The notes below the pieces were generated by a model, which was given only the letters and a program-made list of their open reading frames with translations, was not told the origin of the DNA and did not search any database. This document shows, piece by piece, positions 25,222 to 34,778 of a stretch of DNA of 64,000 nt. Each line of letters opens with the position of its first letter. Within the stretch, counting starts at the first letter, position 1. A program made the translations under genes and the position numbers. Source of the stretch: Gemmatimonadota bacterium (GTDB lineage: Bacteria; Gemmatimonadota; Gemmatimonadetes; Gemmatimonadales; GWC2-71-9); the NCBI GenBank assembly GCA_029863245.1, contig JAOTVV010000003.1:18591-82590 (forward strand). Reading direction: 5' to 3'.

Positions 25222-25262
25222 GACGGCCCCGTGGGATGCCCCCGCGGGGTCGTCCTCGTTTT
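25222..25262 (+). terminator. Rho-independent terminator after tRNA-Asp
   Basis: A 14-base-pair stem (5' arm from 25222, 3' arm ending 25254, with two G-U pairs) closes a tiny loop around 25236-25239 and is followed by TTTT at 25259-25262. It ends the tRNA-Asp transcript. An apparent upstream start for rsmH at 25217 would run through it, which supports the later ATG. Confidence 0.75.
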
Positions 25263-25270
25263 CCCCGCCA

Positions 25271-26179
25271 ATGGTGACCTATCACGTCCCGGTGCTGGTG
25301 GATGAGGTCGATCGGCTCGCGACGGGCTACGGACGCGCGGTGGACGCCACCGTCGGCGACGGGGGTCATACCGAGCGACTGCGTGCCCTGGGCGCTGACG
25401 TGCTGGCCATCGATCGCGATCCGGACGCCCTCCGCCGGGCGCGACACCGTCTGGGTGACACGCAGATTCGCTGGGTGGAAGGCGCCTTCGCGGACGAGGA
25501 TGTGCACGCCCAGATTGCCGCGTTCCGCCCGGACTTCGTTCTCCTCGACCTCGGCGTGTCCTCCCGGCAGTTCGACGAAGCGGATCGCGGGTTCTCGTTT
25601 CGTCCCGGGGTCCCGCTCGACATGCGCATGGGCGGCCAAGGTCCCACAGCCGCCGACCTGCTGGCCTCGCGGTCGCAACGGGAGTTGGCCCAGCTGTTTC
25701 GAGAGTACGCCGACGAGCGCCGGGCCTCCCGCCTAGCCGCGGCCATCGCCCGCCGCCGGCGCCACCACCCGTTCACCGTGAGCGACGACCTGGTGAATGC
25801 CATTCGGGAGGTGCTGGGGCCTCGTTCGGGACCGTCCGACTTTGCCCGCGTCTTCCAGGCGGTCCGGATGGCGGTCAATGACGAACTGGGCCAGCTGCGA
25901 ACGGCGCTCGAGTCCATGCGCGATGCCCTCGCCCCGCACGGCAGACTTGCGGTGATTAGCTATCATTCTGGAGAAGATCGCGTGGTGAAGCACGAGTTCC
26001 GGGAGTGGGCGCGGTCCTGTGTGTGCCCGGCGGGGCAACCCATCTGCACGTGTCGCGGCCGGGCGCTGGGACGCGTGGACCCGTCCCGCCCAATCGTTCC
26101 GACATCGGAGGAGATCGCTGTGAACCCTCGGGCCCGGAGCGCCAAGTTGCGGGGATTCGTGCGCGATGCGACGCCCTAG
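25271..26179 (+). CDS. rsmH: 16S rRNA (cytosine1402-N4)-methyltransferase RsmH (MraW)
   Basis: SAM-dependent methylation of C1402 of 16S rRNA. From the ATG at 25271 the protein has 302 residues, beginning MVTYHVPVLVDEV as the family does (YHxPVL). SAM motif DATVGDGGHTE follows, then LLDLGVSS, FSFRPGVPLDMRM, VFQAVRMAVNDEL and the C-terminal HSGEDRVVKHEF. The ATG at 25217 is rejected because it lies upstream of the tRNA terminator hairpin. This is the first gene of the division and cell-wall cluster; the usual mraZ is not upstream. It overlaps ftsL by 14 bases. Confidence 0.95.
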   Translation: MVTYHVPVLVDEVDRLATGYGRAVDATVGDGGHTERLRALGADVLAIDRDPDALRRARHRLGDTQIRWVEGAFADEDVHAQIAAFRPDFVLLDLGVSSRQFDEADRGFSFRPGVPLDMRMGGQGPTAADLLASRSQRELAQLFREYADERRASRLAAAIARRRRHHPFTVSDDLVNAIREVLGPRSGPSDFARVFQAVRMAVNDELGQLRTALESMRDALAPHGRLAVISYHSGEDRVVKHEFREWARSCVCPAGQPICTCRGRALGRVDPSRPIVPTSEEIAVNPRARSAKLRGFVRDATP

Positions 26180-26456
26180 GGGCCGCCTCTGGGTCGTGCT
26201 GTGGCTGGTCTTCGTCCTTGGCATCCTGTTCTGGGTCGTGGCGCGACAGACCTCGTCGGTGATGGCCGCGGCCGAACTCGACAGCCTGCGAGTCGAGCGC
26301 TCCGATCTCGAGGCCCAGCGGACGGAACTGATCCGTCGTGTTCGGCAGGCCGGGAGCCGCAACGTGCTCGGCGAGCGTGCCGAGCAGATGGGACTGCGAT
26401 CGGCGGTCGACTCGGAGATCGTGATTCTCGCCGCGCCCGACACCCTTCAGCGCTGA
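26166..26456 (+). CDS. ftsL: Cell division protein FtsL-like
   Basis: A 96-residue bitopic protein: short basic cytoplasmic tail (MRRPRGR), one transmembrane helix (about 8-26, LWVVLWLVFVLGILFWVVA), then a periplasmic coiled coil (LDSLRVERSDLEAQRTELIRRVRQ). This is the FtsL layout, and the position between rsmH and ftsI is diagnostic; sequence conservation of FtsL is low. It would form the FtsQLB complex with FtsQ and an FtsB that is not in this window. Three bases separate it from ftsI. Confidence 0.85.
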   Translation: MRRPRGRLWVVLWLVFVLGILFWVVARQTSSVMAAAELDSLRVERSDLEAQRTELIRRVRQAGSRNVLGERAEQMGLRSAVDSEIVILAAPDTLQR

Positions 26457-26460
26457 CCCG

Positions 26461-28380
26461 ATGACCAGACCGATCCGCCGCCTCCAGTTGATCCAGTTGT
26501 TGTTCGCACTGGGGCTCCTCGGACTGGTGGCCCGTGCGGCGCAGCTGCAGCTCGTGGAGGGGGAACGGCACGCCGCCACCGCGGCGGCCAATCGGACCCG
26601 TGAAAAGACGCTCGAGGCACAGCGCGGCACCATCTACGACCGGAAGGGCGAAGTGCTCGCGTATACCGAACAGGTGTACCGGGTCGGCGTCGCGCCGAAC
26701 CAGTTGCGGAATCGTGAGCACGCCGCGCGGCTCATCGCGTCCCGACTCGGCGAGCCGGTCTCGAGAGTCCGCCGCCGGCTCCGGGAGCGCTGGGTCTATT
26801 TCCACGGGCCGTACACGGCGCGCCAGGTCCGGCCGCTCCGCGACCTGCGAGGGGTGCACCTTGCGCCGGAGATGGCCCGTCGGTATCCACATCCAACCCT
26901 GGGACGCAGCGTGATCGGTGTTCCGGAAGAGGAGGGCCGGCCGGCCGGCGGGATAGAGCGCGAACTGGACTCCCTGTTGCGAGGCACGCCCGGTCGGGCC
27001 GTCGTGCTCATGGACCGGTTCCAGAACGAGTACGAGTCCCCATCGCGGCTCGGGGCGTTCCCCGTTCCCGGGCACGATGTCTATCTCACCGTGGATGCGG
27101 GGCTCCAAGAAATCGTGGAGCAGGCGCTGGAGGATGCCCTCGAGCGCTACGACGCGCGCGGTGGGGACGTCGTGGTGATCGATCCGCGCACGGGAGAGAT
27201 CCTCGCGATGGCCTCGCGCGGTACCGTGAGCACGGGGGCGCTGACGAGCGTCTTCGAGCCGGGGTCGACGGCGAAGCTCTTCGCGGCGGCGGCGCTGCTC
27301 AAGGGAGGTCTCGCCGATCTCGAGGACCGCATCTGGGCGGAGCAGGGGACGCTCGTCCTCCAGCACCGGACGATCCACGATGAGCACCCCAGCGGCTGGC
27401 TCACCCTCCGCCAAGTCATTCAGGTGTCGAGCAATATCGGGATCGTGAAGCTCGCGGCACGCCTCTCGGCCGAGGCGCAATACGAGATGTTGCGCGACTT
27501 CGGGTTCGGGAGCCCGACCGGCGTCGAGTACCCGGCAGAGTCCCGGGGTCTGCTGTCCAGACCGTACCAGTGGAGCGGCACGACGGCGGCGAGCCTAGCC
27601 ATGGGGTACGAAATCGCCGTGACGGTGCTCCAACTCGCGCAGGCCTACGGGGCGATCGCCAACGACGGCCTCCTGTTACAGCCGACGCTGATCAAGGAAA
27701 TCCGGTCCCCCGACAGCAAGGTCGTGTATCGCCACAGGCCGCATCCCATACGATGGGTCGTGGGTCCGGAGATCGCCGCGCAGTTGCGAGCGATGCTTCG
27801 CGGCGTCGTCTACGAGGGAGGCACTGGGGAGACGGCGGCCCTCACCAGCTATGAGCTGGCCGGCAAGACCGGCACGGCGAGACAGGCGGGCCCGGAAGGG
27901 TATGTCCAAGGGGCCTACTGGGCGAACTTTGCCTCGATCTTTCCGGCCAGCGATCCACAGCTGGTGATGGTGGTGAAGCTCGATGCCCCCAAGGCGGCGT
28001 ATGCCAGGGCGACGGCCGCGCCGCTCACGCGGCGAGTGATCGAAGAACTCCTCGCGGCTCGAACGGGCGCCATCGATCGCGGGCGACTCACGGTGTCGAG
28101 CGTGGAAGTCCCGGCCGCTCCAGTCGCCGAAACGCTGGAGCGCTGGGTCGTGCCATGGCCCTCGCCGGCCTCGACGGCGGATTCGGCCCCGTCCCGTCCG
28201 GTTCCGGACGTCCGCGGCCTGACGCTTCGCGGTGCCGCGAAACAACTGCACCAGGCTGGGCTGCGAGTTCGGGTGGTGGGGTGGGGCACGGTCGTCGGCA
28301 GCGATCCGGCACCGGGGCGGCGGGTGGATGCCGGTACGGTCGTCACGGTCACGGCCCGCTCCCAGTCGCCGTCTCCGTGA
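26461..28380 (+). CDS. ftsI: Division transpeptidase FtsI (PBP3) with C-terminal PASTA domain
   Basis: Class B penicillin-binding protein that cross-links septal peptidoglycan with FtsW. The 639-residue protein has an N-terminal membrane anchor (about 8-28), a dimerisation/pedestal region with RGTIYDRKGEVLA, and the transpeptidase motifs S269-T-A-K272, S323-S-N325 and K469-T-G. A PASTA domain occupies about 580-635 (VPDVRGLTLRGAAKQLHQAGLRVRVVG...AGTVVTVTA), preceded by a Pro/Ser-rich linker. PASTA domains are common in Gram-positive and sporulation PBPs and less usual in a diderm FtsI. Its stop overlaps murE (GTGA). Confidence 0.95.
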   Translation: MTRPIRRLQLIQLLFALGLLGLVARAAQLQLVEGERHAATAAANRTREKTLEAQRGTIYDRKGEVLAYTEQVYRVGVAPNQLRNREHAARLIASRLGEPVSRVRRRLRERWVYFHGPYTARQVRPLRDLRGVHLAPEMARRYPHPTLGRSVIGVPEEEGRPAGGIERELDSLLRGTPGRAVVLMDRFQNEYESPSRLGAFPVPGHDVYLTVDAGLQEIVEQALEDALERYDARGGDVVVIDPRTGEILAMASRGTVSTGALTSVFEPGSTAKLFAAAALLKGGLADLEDRIWAEQGTLVLQHRTIHDEHPSGWLTLRQVIQVSSNIGIVKLAARLSAEAQYEMLRDFGFGSPTGVEYPAESRGLLSRPYQWSGTTAASLAMGYEIAVTVLQLAQAYGAIANDGLLLQPTLIKEIRSPDSKVVYRHRPHPIRWVVGPEIAAQLRAMLRGVVYEGGTGETAALTSYELAGKTGTARQAGPEGYVQGAYWANFASIFPASDPQLVMVVKLDAPKAAYARATAAPLTRRVIEELLAARTGAIDRGRLTVSSVEVPAAPVAETLERWVVPWPSPASTADSAPSRPVPDVRGLTLRGAAKQLHQAGLRVRVVGWGTVVGSDPAPGRRVDAGTVVTVTARSQSPSP

Positions 28381-29840
28381 CCACCCTCGCGTGCCTGGTC
28401 GCGGCCCTGGAGCGCGCCACCCTGCTCACCAGCGCGCCGCGCGTCGAGATGGACGTCACCGGGATCGCCGACGATTCCCGGCAGGTCCTACCCGGTGCGG
28501 TGTTTTGCGCCGTGGTCGGCACGGCCGCCGACGGACATGCGTTCGCGCCCGACGCGGTAGAGCGCGGCGCCGCGGTCATCGTCGTGGAACGGCGACTCGA
28601 CCTCGACCTGCCGCAGGTACTGGTGCGCGACGGCCGATCGGCCGTCGCGGTGCTGGCGAGGGAGTGGTACGGCCGCCCCGGCGACGGCCTGCGCATCATC
28701 GGCGTGACGGGCACCAATGGGAAGACGACCACGGTTTCTCTGTTGCGTCACCTCCTGAATGGCGACGGCACGGCAGCGTCGATCGGAACCCTCGGCGCCA
28801 TCGATGGAGACGGTGCCCCGATCGAGGGCGTTGCCAGCCTGACGACGCCCGGCGCGGTGGGCTTGCAGGCGACCCTGGCCGCGCTCCGATCGCGCGGCGT
28901 CGGCACCATCGCCATGGAAGCCTCGTCCCACTCGCTCGATCAGCGACGGCTCGAGACGCTCACGCTACGCGGCGCCGTGTACACGAACCTTTCCCACGAT
29001 CACCTGGACTACCACCCGACCGTCGAGGCGTATCTCGAGGCCAAGGCGCGGCTCTCGGTCTACGTGGCCCACGATGGCGTGGAGGTCGTCAACGCCGACG
29101 ACGCCGCCTGGTTGGGCCTGCCCGCCAGGCAGCAGCTACGCCGGGTGTCGTACGGCCGGGCAGAGTCGGCCACGGTCCGGGCGGCAGCGGTGGAGCCGGA
29201 ACCGGAGGGGTCCCGCGCGACCTTCGTCTTCGATGGCGACCCGGTGAGCGTGCGCATCCCGCTGTTGGGAGACTTCAACGTTGCGAATGCGCTGGCGGCG
29301 TCCGCCGCGGCGTGGGGTTTGGGGATGGCGCCCAACGAGATCGCCGCGCGACTCGCCACCGTGCCTCAGGTTCCGGGCCGCCTCGAATCGCTCGTAGCTG
29401 CCGACTACCAGATCCTGCGCGACTACGCCCACACGCCTGACGCGCTCGAACGAGCCATTGGCGCGGTGCGGCCGCTGACCCGTGGGCGCCTCATCGTGCT
29501 CTTCGGTGCGGGAGGCGATCGCGATCGGGCCAAGCGTCCCCTCATGGGTCGGGCGGCCGCGCGGGGGGCCGATCTCGCTATCGTGACGTCCGACAACCCG
29601 CGCACCGAAGATCCCGAGCGCATCCTGGACGACATCGAGGCGGGCATGGAGCTGCGCCCGCATCTCCGGATCGTGGACCGACGGGTCGCCATTGCCCGTG
29701 CCCTGGCCATGCTCGAGCCGGGCGACCTCCTCTTGCTGGCCGGGAAGGGGCACGAGACCTACCAGGTCGTCGGCACCGAGCACCTCCCCTTCGACGAGCG
29801 GGAGATCGTGCGGTCTGCCTTGGCGGGGAGCGGACGGTGA
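28377..29840 (+). CDS. murE: UDP-MurNAc-tripeptide synthetase MurE (meso-DAP type)
   Basis: Adds the third stem residue to UDP-MurNAc-L-Ala-D-Glu. From the GTG at 28377 (GTGA overlap with ftsI) the protein has 487 residues. ATP site GVTGTNGKTTT, substrate region MEASSHSL, and HDHLDYH follow in order. The motif SDNPRTEDP is the DNPR signature of meso-diaminopimelate-adding enzymes, as against the DDNPR/DNPA variants of lysine-adding ones, so the peptidoglycan is predicted to be DAP-type. It overlaps murF by GTGA. Confidence 0.95.
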   Translation: MTTLACLVAALERATLLTSAPRVEMDVTGIADDSRQVLPGAVFCAVVGTAADGHAFAPDAVERGAAVIVVERRLDLDLPQVLVRDGRSAVAVLAREWYGRPGDGLRIIGVTGTNGKTTTVSLLRHLLNGDGTAASIGTLGAIDGDGAPIEGVASLTTPGAVGLQATLAALRSRGVGTIAMEASSHSLDQRRLETLTLRGAVYTNLSHDHLDYHPTVEAYLEAKARLSVYVAHDGVEVVNADDAAWLGLPARQQLRRVSYGRAESATVRAAAVEPEPEGSRATFVFDGDPVSVRIPLLGDFNVANALAASAAAWGLGMAPNEIAARLATVPQVPGRLESLVAADYQILRDYAHTPDALERAIGAVRPLTRGRLIVLFGAGGDRDRAKRPLMGRAAARGADLAIVTSDNPRTEDPERILDDIEAGMELRPHLRIVDRRVAIARALAMLEPGDLLLLAGKGHETYQVVGTEHLPFDEREIVRSALAGSGR

Positions 29841-31174
29841 GCCCGTGGACCGGTGAGCGCGTCGCCCGGGCGCTTGGGGTTGCCCCGGTTCCGCCCTGCC
29901 AGTTCTCGGGCATCGGCACGGACACCCGAACGCTCGCGGCCGGGGCGCTCTTCGTGGCCCTGGTTGGTGAACGATTTGACGGGCACCGGTTTCTCGACGC
30001 GGCGCTGGCCGCGGGGGCGACGGGAGCAGTGGTACGACAGGGCACGCGGGTGCCCGATGGACTCGTGGGTTTCGCCGTCGACGACACGCTGGCCGCACTC
30101 GGAGCACTCGCCCGTGAGCGACGCCGCAGCGTGCCTGGGCCGGTCGTGGCCGTCACCGGCACGAACGGCAAGACGGCCACCAAAGAAATGCTGGCACGCG
30201 TGGTGGGCGTTCGGTGGTCAGTCCACGCTACGCGCGGCAACCTCAACAACCTGGTGGGAGTGCCGCTCACGATCCTGGCGGCGCCCGACACCGTCGAGGC
30301 GCTGGTGGTCGAGGCCGGGGCGAGCATCCCGGGGGAGGTCGCGCGCCTGCGCGCCATCATCGAGCCGTCGGTCGGCGTGGTCACGAACGTCGCCGCCGGA
30401 CATCTCGAGGGGTTCGGGTCGGTCGCTGGAGTGCTTGCGGAGAAGGTGAGTCTCCTCGAAGGCGTGCCGACAGCGGTGGTGGGGACCACGCCGCCGGAGC
30501 TGGCACGCGAGGCGCGGCGGCTAGCCCGTCGGGTGGTCGTGGCGGGCACCGCCGCAGAGGCCGATATCGTTCCCACCAATTGGGACCTGGATGCCGAAGG
30601 ACGCGCCCGAATCCGGTTTCGGGCAGCCGAAGTGCGGCTCCCGCTGATCGGCAGACACCAGGTGGACAACGCGATGGTGGCGCTTGCCGTGGCCGTCGAG
30701 CTGGGGATCGACCTGGGGCGGGCCGCTCGGGCCTTGGAAACCCTGACACTGCCATCTGGCCGCTGCGAGATCATTCGCCGCGGTGCCCTGACCGTGATCA
30801 ACGATGCGTACAACGCGAACCCGGACTCCGTGCGGGCAGCACTCGAGACCGCCGCGGCGCTCCGCGGCACGCGGTCCCTGGTGGTGGTGTTGGGCACGAT
30901 GCTGGAGCTGGGGAACGACAGCGCGGCATTGCACGAGCAGGTGGCGGCGGCGGTGGTGCGCCACCGGCCGACCCTGGTCGGCGTCACCGGGGCCTTCGTT
31001 GCTGGCTTCGATCGGTGGGCTGCCGAGCTTGGCGACCGGTTGATCGTGGCCGAAGACCCTGCCACCTTGGGGCGACGGGTGGCCGATCGGCTTTCTGGCG
31101 ACGAGGTCGTTCTCGTCAAGGCCTCCCGCGGTGTGCGGTTAGAACAGGCCATTCCTTTCATCATTCCTGGGTGA
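29837..31174 (+). CDS. murF: UDP-MurNAc-tripeptide D-Ala-D-Ala ligase MurF
   Basis: Adds D-Ala-D-Ala to complete the UDP-MurNAc-pentapeptide. The 445-residue protein has GIGTDTRTLAAGALFVAL at the N-terminal domain, the ATP motif AVTGTNGKTATKEML, RGNLNNLVGVPLT (typical of MurF), GRHQVDNAMVALAVA and INDAYNANPDSVRAAL. GTG start in a GTGA overlap with murE. No ddl gene for D-Ala-D-Ala synthesis is in the window, so it must be elsewhere; alr, which supplies D-Ala, lies at 51881. Confidence 0.96.
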   Translation: MSPWTGERVARALGVAPVPPCQFSGIGTDTRTLAAGALFVALVGERFDGHRFLDAALAAGATGAVVRQGTRVPDGLVGFAVDDTLAALGALARERRRSVPGPVVAVTGTNGKTATKEMLARVVGVRWSVHATRGNLNNLVGVPLTILAAPDTVEALVVEAGASIPGEVARLRAIIEPSVGVVTNVAAGHLEGFGSVAGVLAEKVSLLEGVPTAVVGTTPPELAREARRLARRVVVAGTAAEADIVPTNWDLDAEGRARIRFRAAEVRLPLIGRHQVDNAMVALAVAVELGIDLGRAARALETLTLPSGRCEIIRRGALTVINDAYNANPDSVRAALETAAALRGTRSLVVVLGTMLELGNDSAALHEQVAAAVVRHRPTLVGVTGAFVAGFDRWAAELGDRLIVAEDPATLGRRVADRLSGDEVVLVKASRGVRLEQAIPFIIPG

Positions 31175-31183
31175 AGACGCTCC

Positions 31184-32305
31184 GTGCTCTACCATCTCCT
31201 CGCGCCACTCTCCTCGAAGTCCATCGTCTTCAACCTGTTCAACTACATCTCGTTCCGGGCCGGCGGGGCTGCGGTGACGGCCATCGTGCTGTCGTTCGTG
31301 GTCGGTCCGGCCATCATCCGGGCCTTGAGGGGACTACACATTGGCCAGGTGATCCGAGCCGACGGGCCGGCGTCACACCAGGGGAAGCGCGGCACGCCCA
31401 CCATGGGCGGACTCATCATTCTGACATCGACGCTGGTGCCGGCCATCTTGTGGGCACCGCTGACCAATCGGTTCGTCGTCGTGGCGGTCGTCGCGACGTT
31501 GTGGATGGGGTGCATCGGCTTTGTCGACGATTACCTCAAGTTCATCTCGGGGAAGGCGCGGGGACTGGTCGCCCGGTACAAGCTGATCGGCCAGGTGACG
31601 TTCGGCGTGGTGCTCGGCACCTACCTGCTCATCTGGCCGCCGTGGGGCGACGTCCCGGCGGCGACGACGACGGTGCCCTTCTTCAAGTATGTGTTGCTTC
31701 CGCTCCCGGCCGTGCTCTACGTGGCGTTCGTGGCGTTCGTCGAGACCGGCACGAGCAACGCCGTGAACCTCACTGACGGGCTCGACGGGTTGGCGGCCGG
31801 GCTCACCGCCATCGCCGCGCCGGCGTTCGCGGTGTTCGCGTACGTGTTCGGTCGGACCGACACTGCCCAGTACCTGTTCGTCTACTACCTGCCGGGGGCC
31901 GGGGAGCTCGCCGTGTTCTGCGCGGCGCTCATGGGGGCCGCCCTCGGGTTTCTGTGGTTCAACGCGCATCCGGCCGATGTGTTCATGGGTGATACGGGCA
32001 GTCTCGCCATCGGCGGCGCGTTCGGTACCGTCGCGATCCTGCTCAAGTCGGAGTTCCTCCTGCTCATTGTCGGCGGGGTGTTCGCCGCGGAGACGGTATC
32101 GGTGATCGTGCAAACGGGCGCTTACCGTTGGCGCAAGCGCACGCGTGGTCGGGAGTACGCGGATCAACACCGCGTGTTCCGGATGGCTCCACTGCATCAC
32201 CACTTCGAGAAGCTCGGGTGGGCTGAGTCGAAGGTCGTCGCGCGGTTCTACATCGTCGGCATCCTGTGCGCACTGTTGGCGTTGTCGACCCTGAAGATCC
32301 GATGA
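31184..32305 (+). CDS. mraY: Phospho-MurNAc-pentapeptide translocase MraY
   Basis: Transfers phospho-MurNAc-pentapeptide to undecaprenyl phosphate, giving lipid I, in the inner membrane. The 373-residue protein has about ten transmembrane helices and the family motifs KRGTPTMGG near 66-74, [32 protein letters not shown] and the C-terminal [13 protein letters not shown] start nine bases after murF. It ends in an ATGA overlap with murD. It is the target of nucleoside antibiotics such as muraymycin and tunicamycin. Confidence 0.97.
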   Translation: MLYHLLAPLSSKSIVFNLFNYISFRAGGAAVTAIVLSFVVGPAIIRALRGLHIGQVIRADGPASHQGKRGTPTMGGLIILTSTLVPAILWAPLTNRFVVVAVVATLWMGCIGFVDDYLKFISGKARGLVARYKLIGQVTFGVVLGTYLLIWPPWGDVPAATTTVPFFKYVLLPLPAVLYVAFVAFVETGTSNAVNLTDGLDGLAAGLTAIAAPAFAVFAYVFGRTDTAQYLFVYYLPGAGELAVFCAALMGAALGFLWFNAHPADVFMGDTGSLAIGGAFGTVAILLKSEFLLLIVGGVFAAETVSVIVQTGAYRWRKRTRGREYADQHRVFRMAPLHHHFEKLGWAESKVVARFYIVGILCALLALSTLKIR

Positions 32306-33645
32306 TTCCTGATGCCTGGCGGCAGGGGGAGGTGGCGGTCGTGGGGCTGGGAAGAAGCGGGATCGCCGCGAGCACATGGTTGGCGAGCCGGGGGCTCTCG
32401 GTGTACGCCTCCGACGCCGGCCGCACGCCGGCGCTCGAGTCGGCCGCACGCCAGCTCCCACCCACCGTCACGGTGGAGCTCGGCCGCCACGACCTGGGTC
32501 GCATCGCGCGCGCGCGGGCGGTGATCGTGTCGCCGGGGGTGCCTCCCGACGCGCCTCCGATCGCCGCAGCCCGCGGCGCGGGCGTTGAGATCGTGGCCGA
32601 GCTGGATCTCGGCGCGAGGGCGCTGACCGATGCGAGTCTCATCGTTGTGACGGGGACCAACGGCAAGACGACCACCACGCGCTGCGTGGCGCACCTCCTG
32701 AGTGAGGCGGGGGTCCCGTCCACTGCCGCAGGAAACATCGGCCGTCCGCTCACCGATCTCGTCAATGATCCGCAGCGTCCGAAGTGGATCGCTGTCGAGG
32801 TCTCGTCGTTCCAGCTCCACGACTCGCCCCATCTCGTGCCCGCGATCGGGGTGCTCACCAACCTGGCGCCGGATCATCTGGATCGGTATTCGTCGGTGGA
32901 GGCCTACTACGCAGACAAACGGCTCCTGTTTCGGAACGCGAGCGAGGCGTCGGTGTGGGTCGTGAATGGCGACGATGCCGCGGTGTGCGAGCTTGCGCGT
33001 GGCGCCCGCGGGCGGCACCTCAATTTCAGTGTGCGGGGGCCGGCCGACGCCTGGCTTGATCGGACATCCGGTGATCTGATGCTCGACCGCACGGCCCTCG
33101 TGCCCCGCACGTCCCTGCATCTCCTCGGGGATCACAATGTCGAAAACGTGCTCGCCGCCGCCTTGGCGGCGTGGGCCGCCGGGGTCGATCCTGCCGCGCT
33201 TGCGCAGGGCATCGAGAGTTTCCGCCCTCCCCCCCACCGGCTCGAGGCGGTGCGGACGGTGGGATCGATCACGTGGATCAACGATTCCAAAGCCACCAAT
33301 GTGGCGGCCGCGGCGGTCGCGTTGCGCGCCATGGATCGTCCCTACGTTCTCGTCGCGGGCGGTCACCCGAAAGGCGAGTCCTTTGTCCCGCTCGCCGCGC
33401 TGCTCAGCCCATGGTGCCGGCGGGTGATTGCGTACGGCGAGGCCGCTCCCCAATTGGCGAGCCAACTCGGCCCCACCGGCCTCGTGGAGTTCGTGGAGCG
33501 CTTCGATGACGCCGTGTCTCGGGCAGCGCTGGTCGTGCCACAGGGCGGGGCCGTGCTGCTCTCTCCGGCGTGCGCCAGCTTCGACCAGTTCAGGAACTTC
33601 GAGGAACGCGGCGACCGCTTCCGCGCCTTTGTGGAGGCACTCTGA
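32302..33645 (+). CDS. murD: UDP-MurNAc-L-Ala D-Glu ligase MurD
   Basis: Adds D-Glu to UDP-MurNAc-L-Ala. The 447-residue protein opens with a nucleotide-binding VAVVGLGRSGIAAS, then the ATP motif VTGTNGKTTTTR, AAGNIGRPL, EVSSFQLH, LTNLAPDHLDRY and GDHNVENVLAA in the usual order, with INDSKATN near the C-terminal domain. The ATG at 32302 overlaps the mraY stop; an upstream in-frame codon at 32266 is inside mraY. It overlaps ftsW by one base (TGATG). Confidence 0.96.
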   Translation: MIPDAWRQGEVAVVGLGRSGIAASTWLASRGLSVYASDAGRTPALESAARQLPPTVTVELGRHDLGRIARARAVIVSPGVPPDAPPIAAARGAGVEIVAELDLGARALTDASLIVVTGTNGKTTTTRCVAHLLSEAGVPSTAAGNIGRPLTDLVNDPQRPKWIAVEVSSFQLHDSPHLVPAIGVLTNLAPDHLDRYSSVEAYYADKRLLFRNASEASVWVVNGDDAAVCELARGARGRHLNFSVRGPADAWLDRTSGDLMLDRTALVPRTSLHLLGDHNVENVLAAALAAWAAGVDPAALAQGIESFRPPPHRLEAVRTVGSITWINDSKATNVAAAAVALRAMDRPYVLVAGGHPKGESFVPLAALLSPWCRRVIAYGEAAPQLASQLGPTGLVEFVERFDDAVSRAALVVPQGGAVLLSPACASFDQFRNFEERGDRFRAFVEAL

Positions 33646-34778
33646 TGGTGCCGCGCGACGAGACCCATCTCTGGGAGAGCCGTCTGCTGGGGATCCTCGC
33701 GGCCACGCTCGGCGTGTTCGGGGTGGCCGTTGTGTATAGCGCATCGAGCATCTGGGCCGTCCAGGACGGGTATGCCGGGAGCCATTTCGCTCGCCAGCAA
33801 CTGCTCGGGGTGATCGTGGGCATCATTGTGCTGGTGATCGTTGCCAGGGTGGACTATCACCGGTGGCGCCCGCTCGCCTGGCCGTTCCTTGGCGCCACGG
33901 CGCTCCTGCTCGTCGTGCTGATCCTGCCGTTCACCCATGCGGTGGCGCCCGAGGTAAACGGCGCGCGTCGCTGGTTCAGGGTGTTCGGGTGGAGGATTCA
34001 GCCGTCGGAGGCTGCCAAGTTCGTCGTTGTGCTGTGGACTGCGATGCTTGCCGCCCGAAAGGGGGACAAGTTGCGTGGGTTCCGCGGAGGGATCCTGCCG
34101 TTCCTAGTCGTCCTGGTCCCGCTGTCGGCCCTGGTGGTGGTCGAACCCGATCTCTCGACCGGGGCCGTCCTGTTGGTGATTGCCGGGACGGTCCTGTTCG
34201 CCGCCGGGGCCAGAATAGGGCACTTCCTCCTGCTCGGCCTGGTGGCGGTTCCGATCGCCTGGCACCAGATCGTGTCGGTGCAATACCGTCTGGCCCGGTT
34301 GGTCGGCTTCCTGAGCGCCGGCAGCGATGCCGCGGAGGCCAACTGGCAGATCAATCAGTCCCTCATCGGGATGGGAGCGGGTCGGGCCGTCGGGGTCGGG
34401 TTTGGGGAGGGGCTCCAGAAGCTCGGGCACCTCCAGTACGGGTACTCGGACTTCATCTTCAGCACGATCGGTGAGGAATGGGGCTTCGTCGGCGTCTGTG
34501 TGATGGTGGGGCTCTTCGGGCTCTACCTCATCCTGGGTTTTCGAATCGCGCGTCGTGCCTCAGACTCCTTCGGCATGCTCCTCGCCACGGGGCTCACGGT
34601 GATGATCGGGCTTGCCGCCGTGCTGCACATCGGTGTGACGATGGCGGTGGTGCCGACCACCGGGATCTCCCTGCCGTTCATCTCATTCGGTCGGTCGTCC
34701 CTGCTGGTGTCGTTCCTCGCCACCGGGGTGCTCATGAACATCGCGGTCCAGCGCTCGCGGGCGGAGTCCAGAGCGTGA
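33645..34778 (+). CDS. ftsW: Septal peptidoglycan polymerase FtsW
   Basis: SEDS-family glycosyltransferase that polymerises lipid II at the septum with FtsI. From the ATG at 33645 the protein has 377 residues and about ten transmembrane helices. Family features seen: VVYSASS near the first helix, ARRWFRVFGWRIQPSEAAKFVVVLW, the LVVVEPDLSTGAVL stretch that holds the catalytic Asp, FSTIGEEWGFVG, and the C-terminal TTGISLPFISFGRSSLL. The order murD-ftsW-murG fixes it as FtsW rather than RodA. It overlaps murG by GTGA. Confidence 0.96.
   Translation: MVPRDETHLWESRLLGILAATLGVFGVAVVYSASSIWAVQDGYAGSHFARQQLLGVIVGIIVLVIVARVDYHRWRPLAWPFLGATALLLVVLILPFTHAVAPEVNGARRWFRVFGWRIQPSEAAKFVVVLWTAMLAARKGDKLRGFRGGILPFLVVLVPLSALVVVEPDLSTGAVLLVIAGTVLFAAGARIGHFLLLGLVAVPIAWHQIVSVQYRLARLVGFLSAGSDAAEANWQINQSLIGMGAGRAVGVGFGEGLQKLGHLQYGYSDFIFSTIGEEWGFVGVCVMVGLFGLYLILGFRIARRASDSFGMLLATGLTVMIGLAAVLHIGVTMAVVPTTGISLPFISFGRSSLLVSFLATGVLMNIAVQRSRAESRA

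Noticed and set aside
25217..25270. Upstream ATG for rsmH adding 18 residues
   Set aside because: This start lies just before the strong tRNA-Asp terminator hairpin, and the added residues have no counterpart in RsmH proteins.
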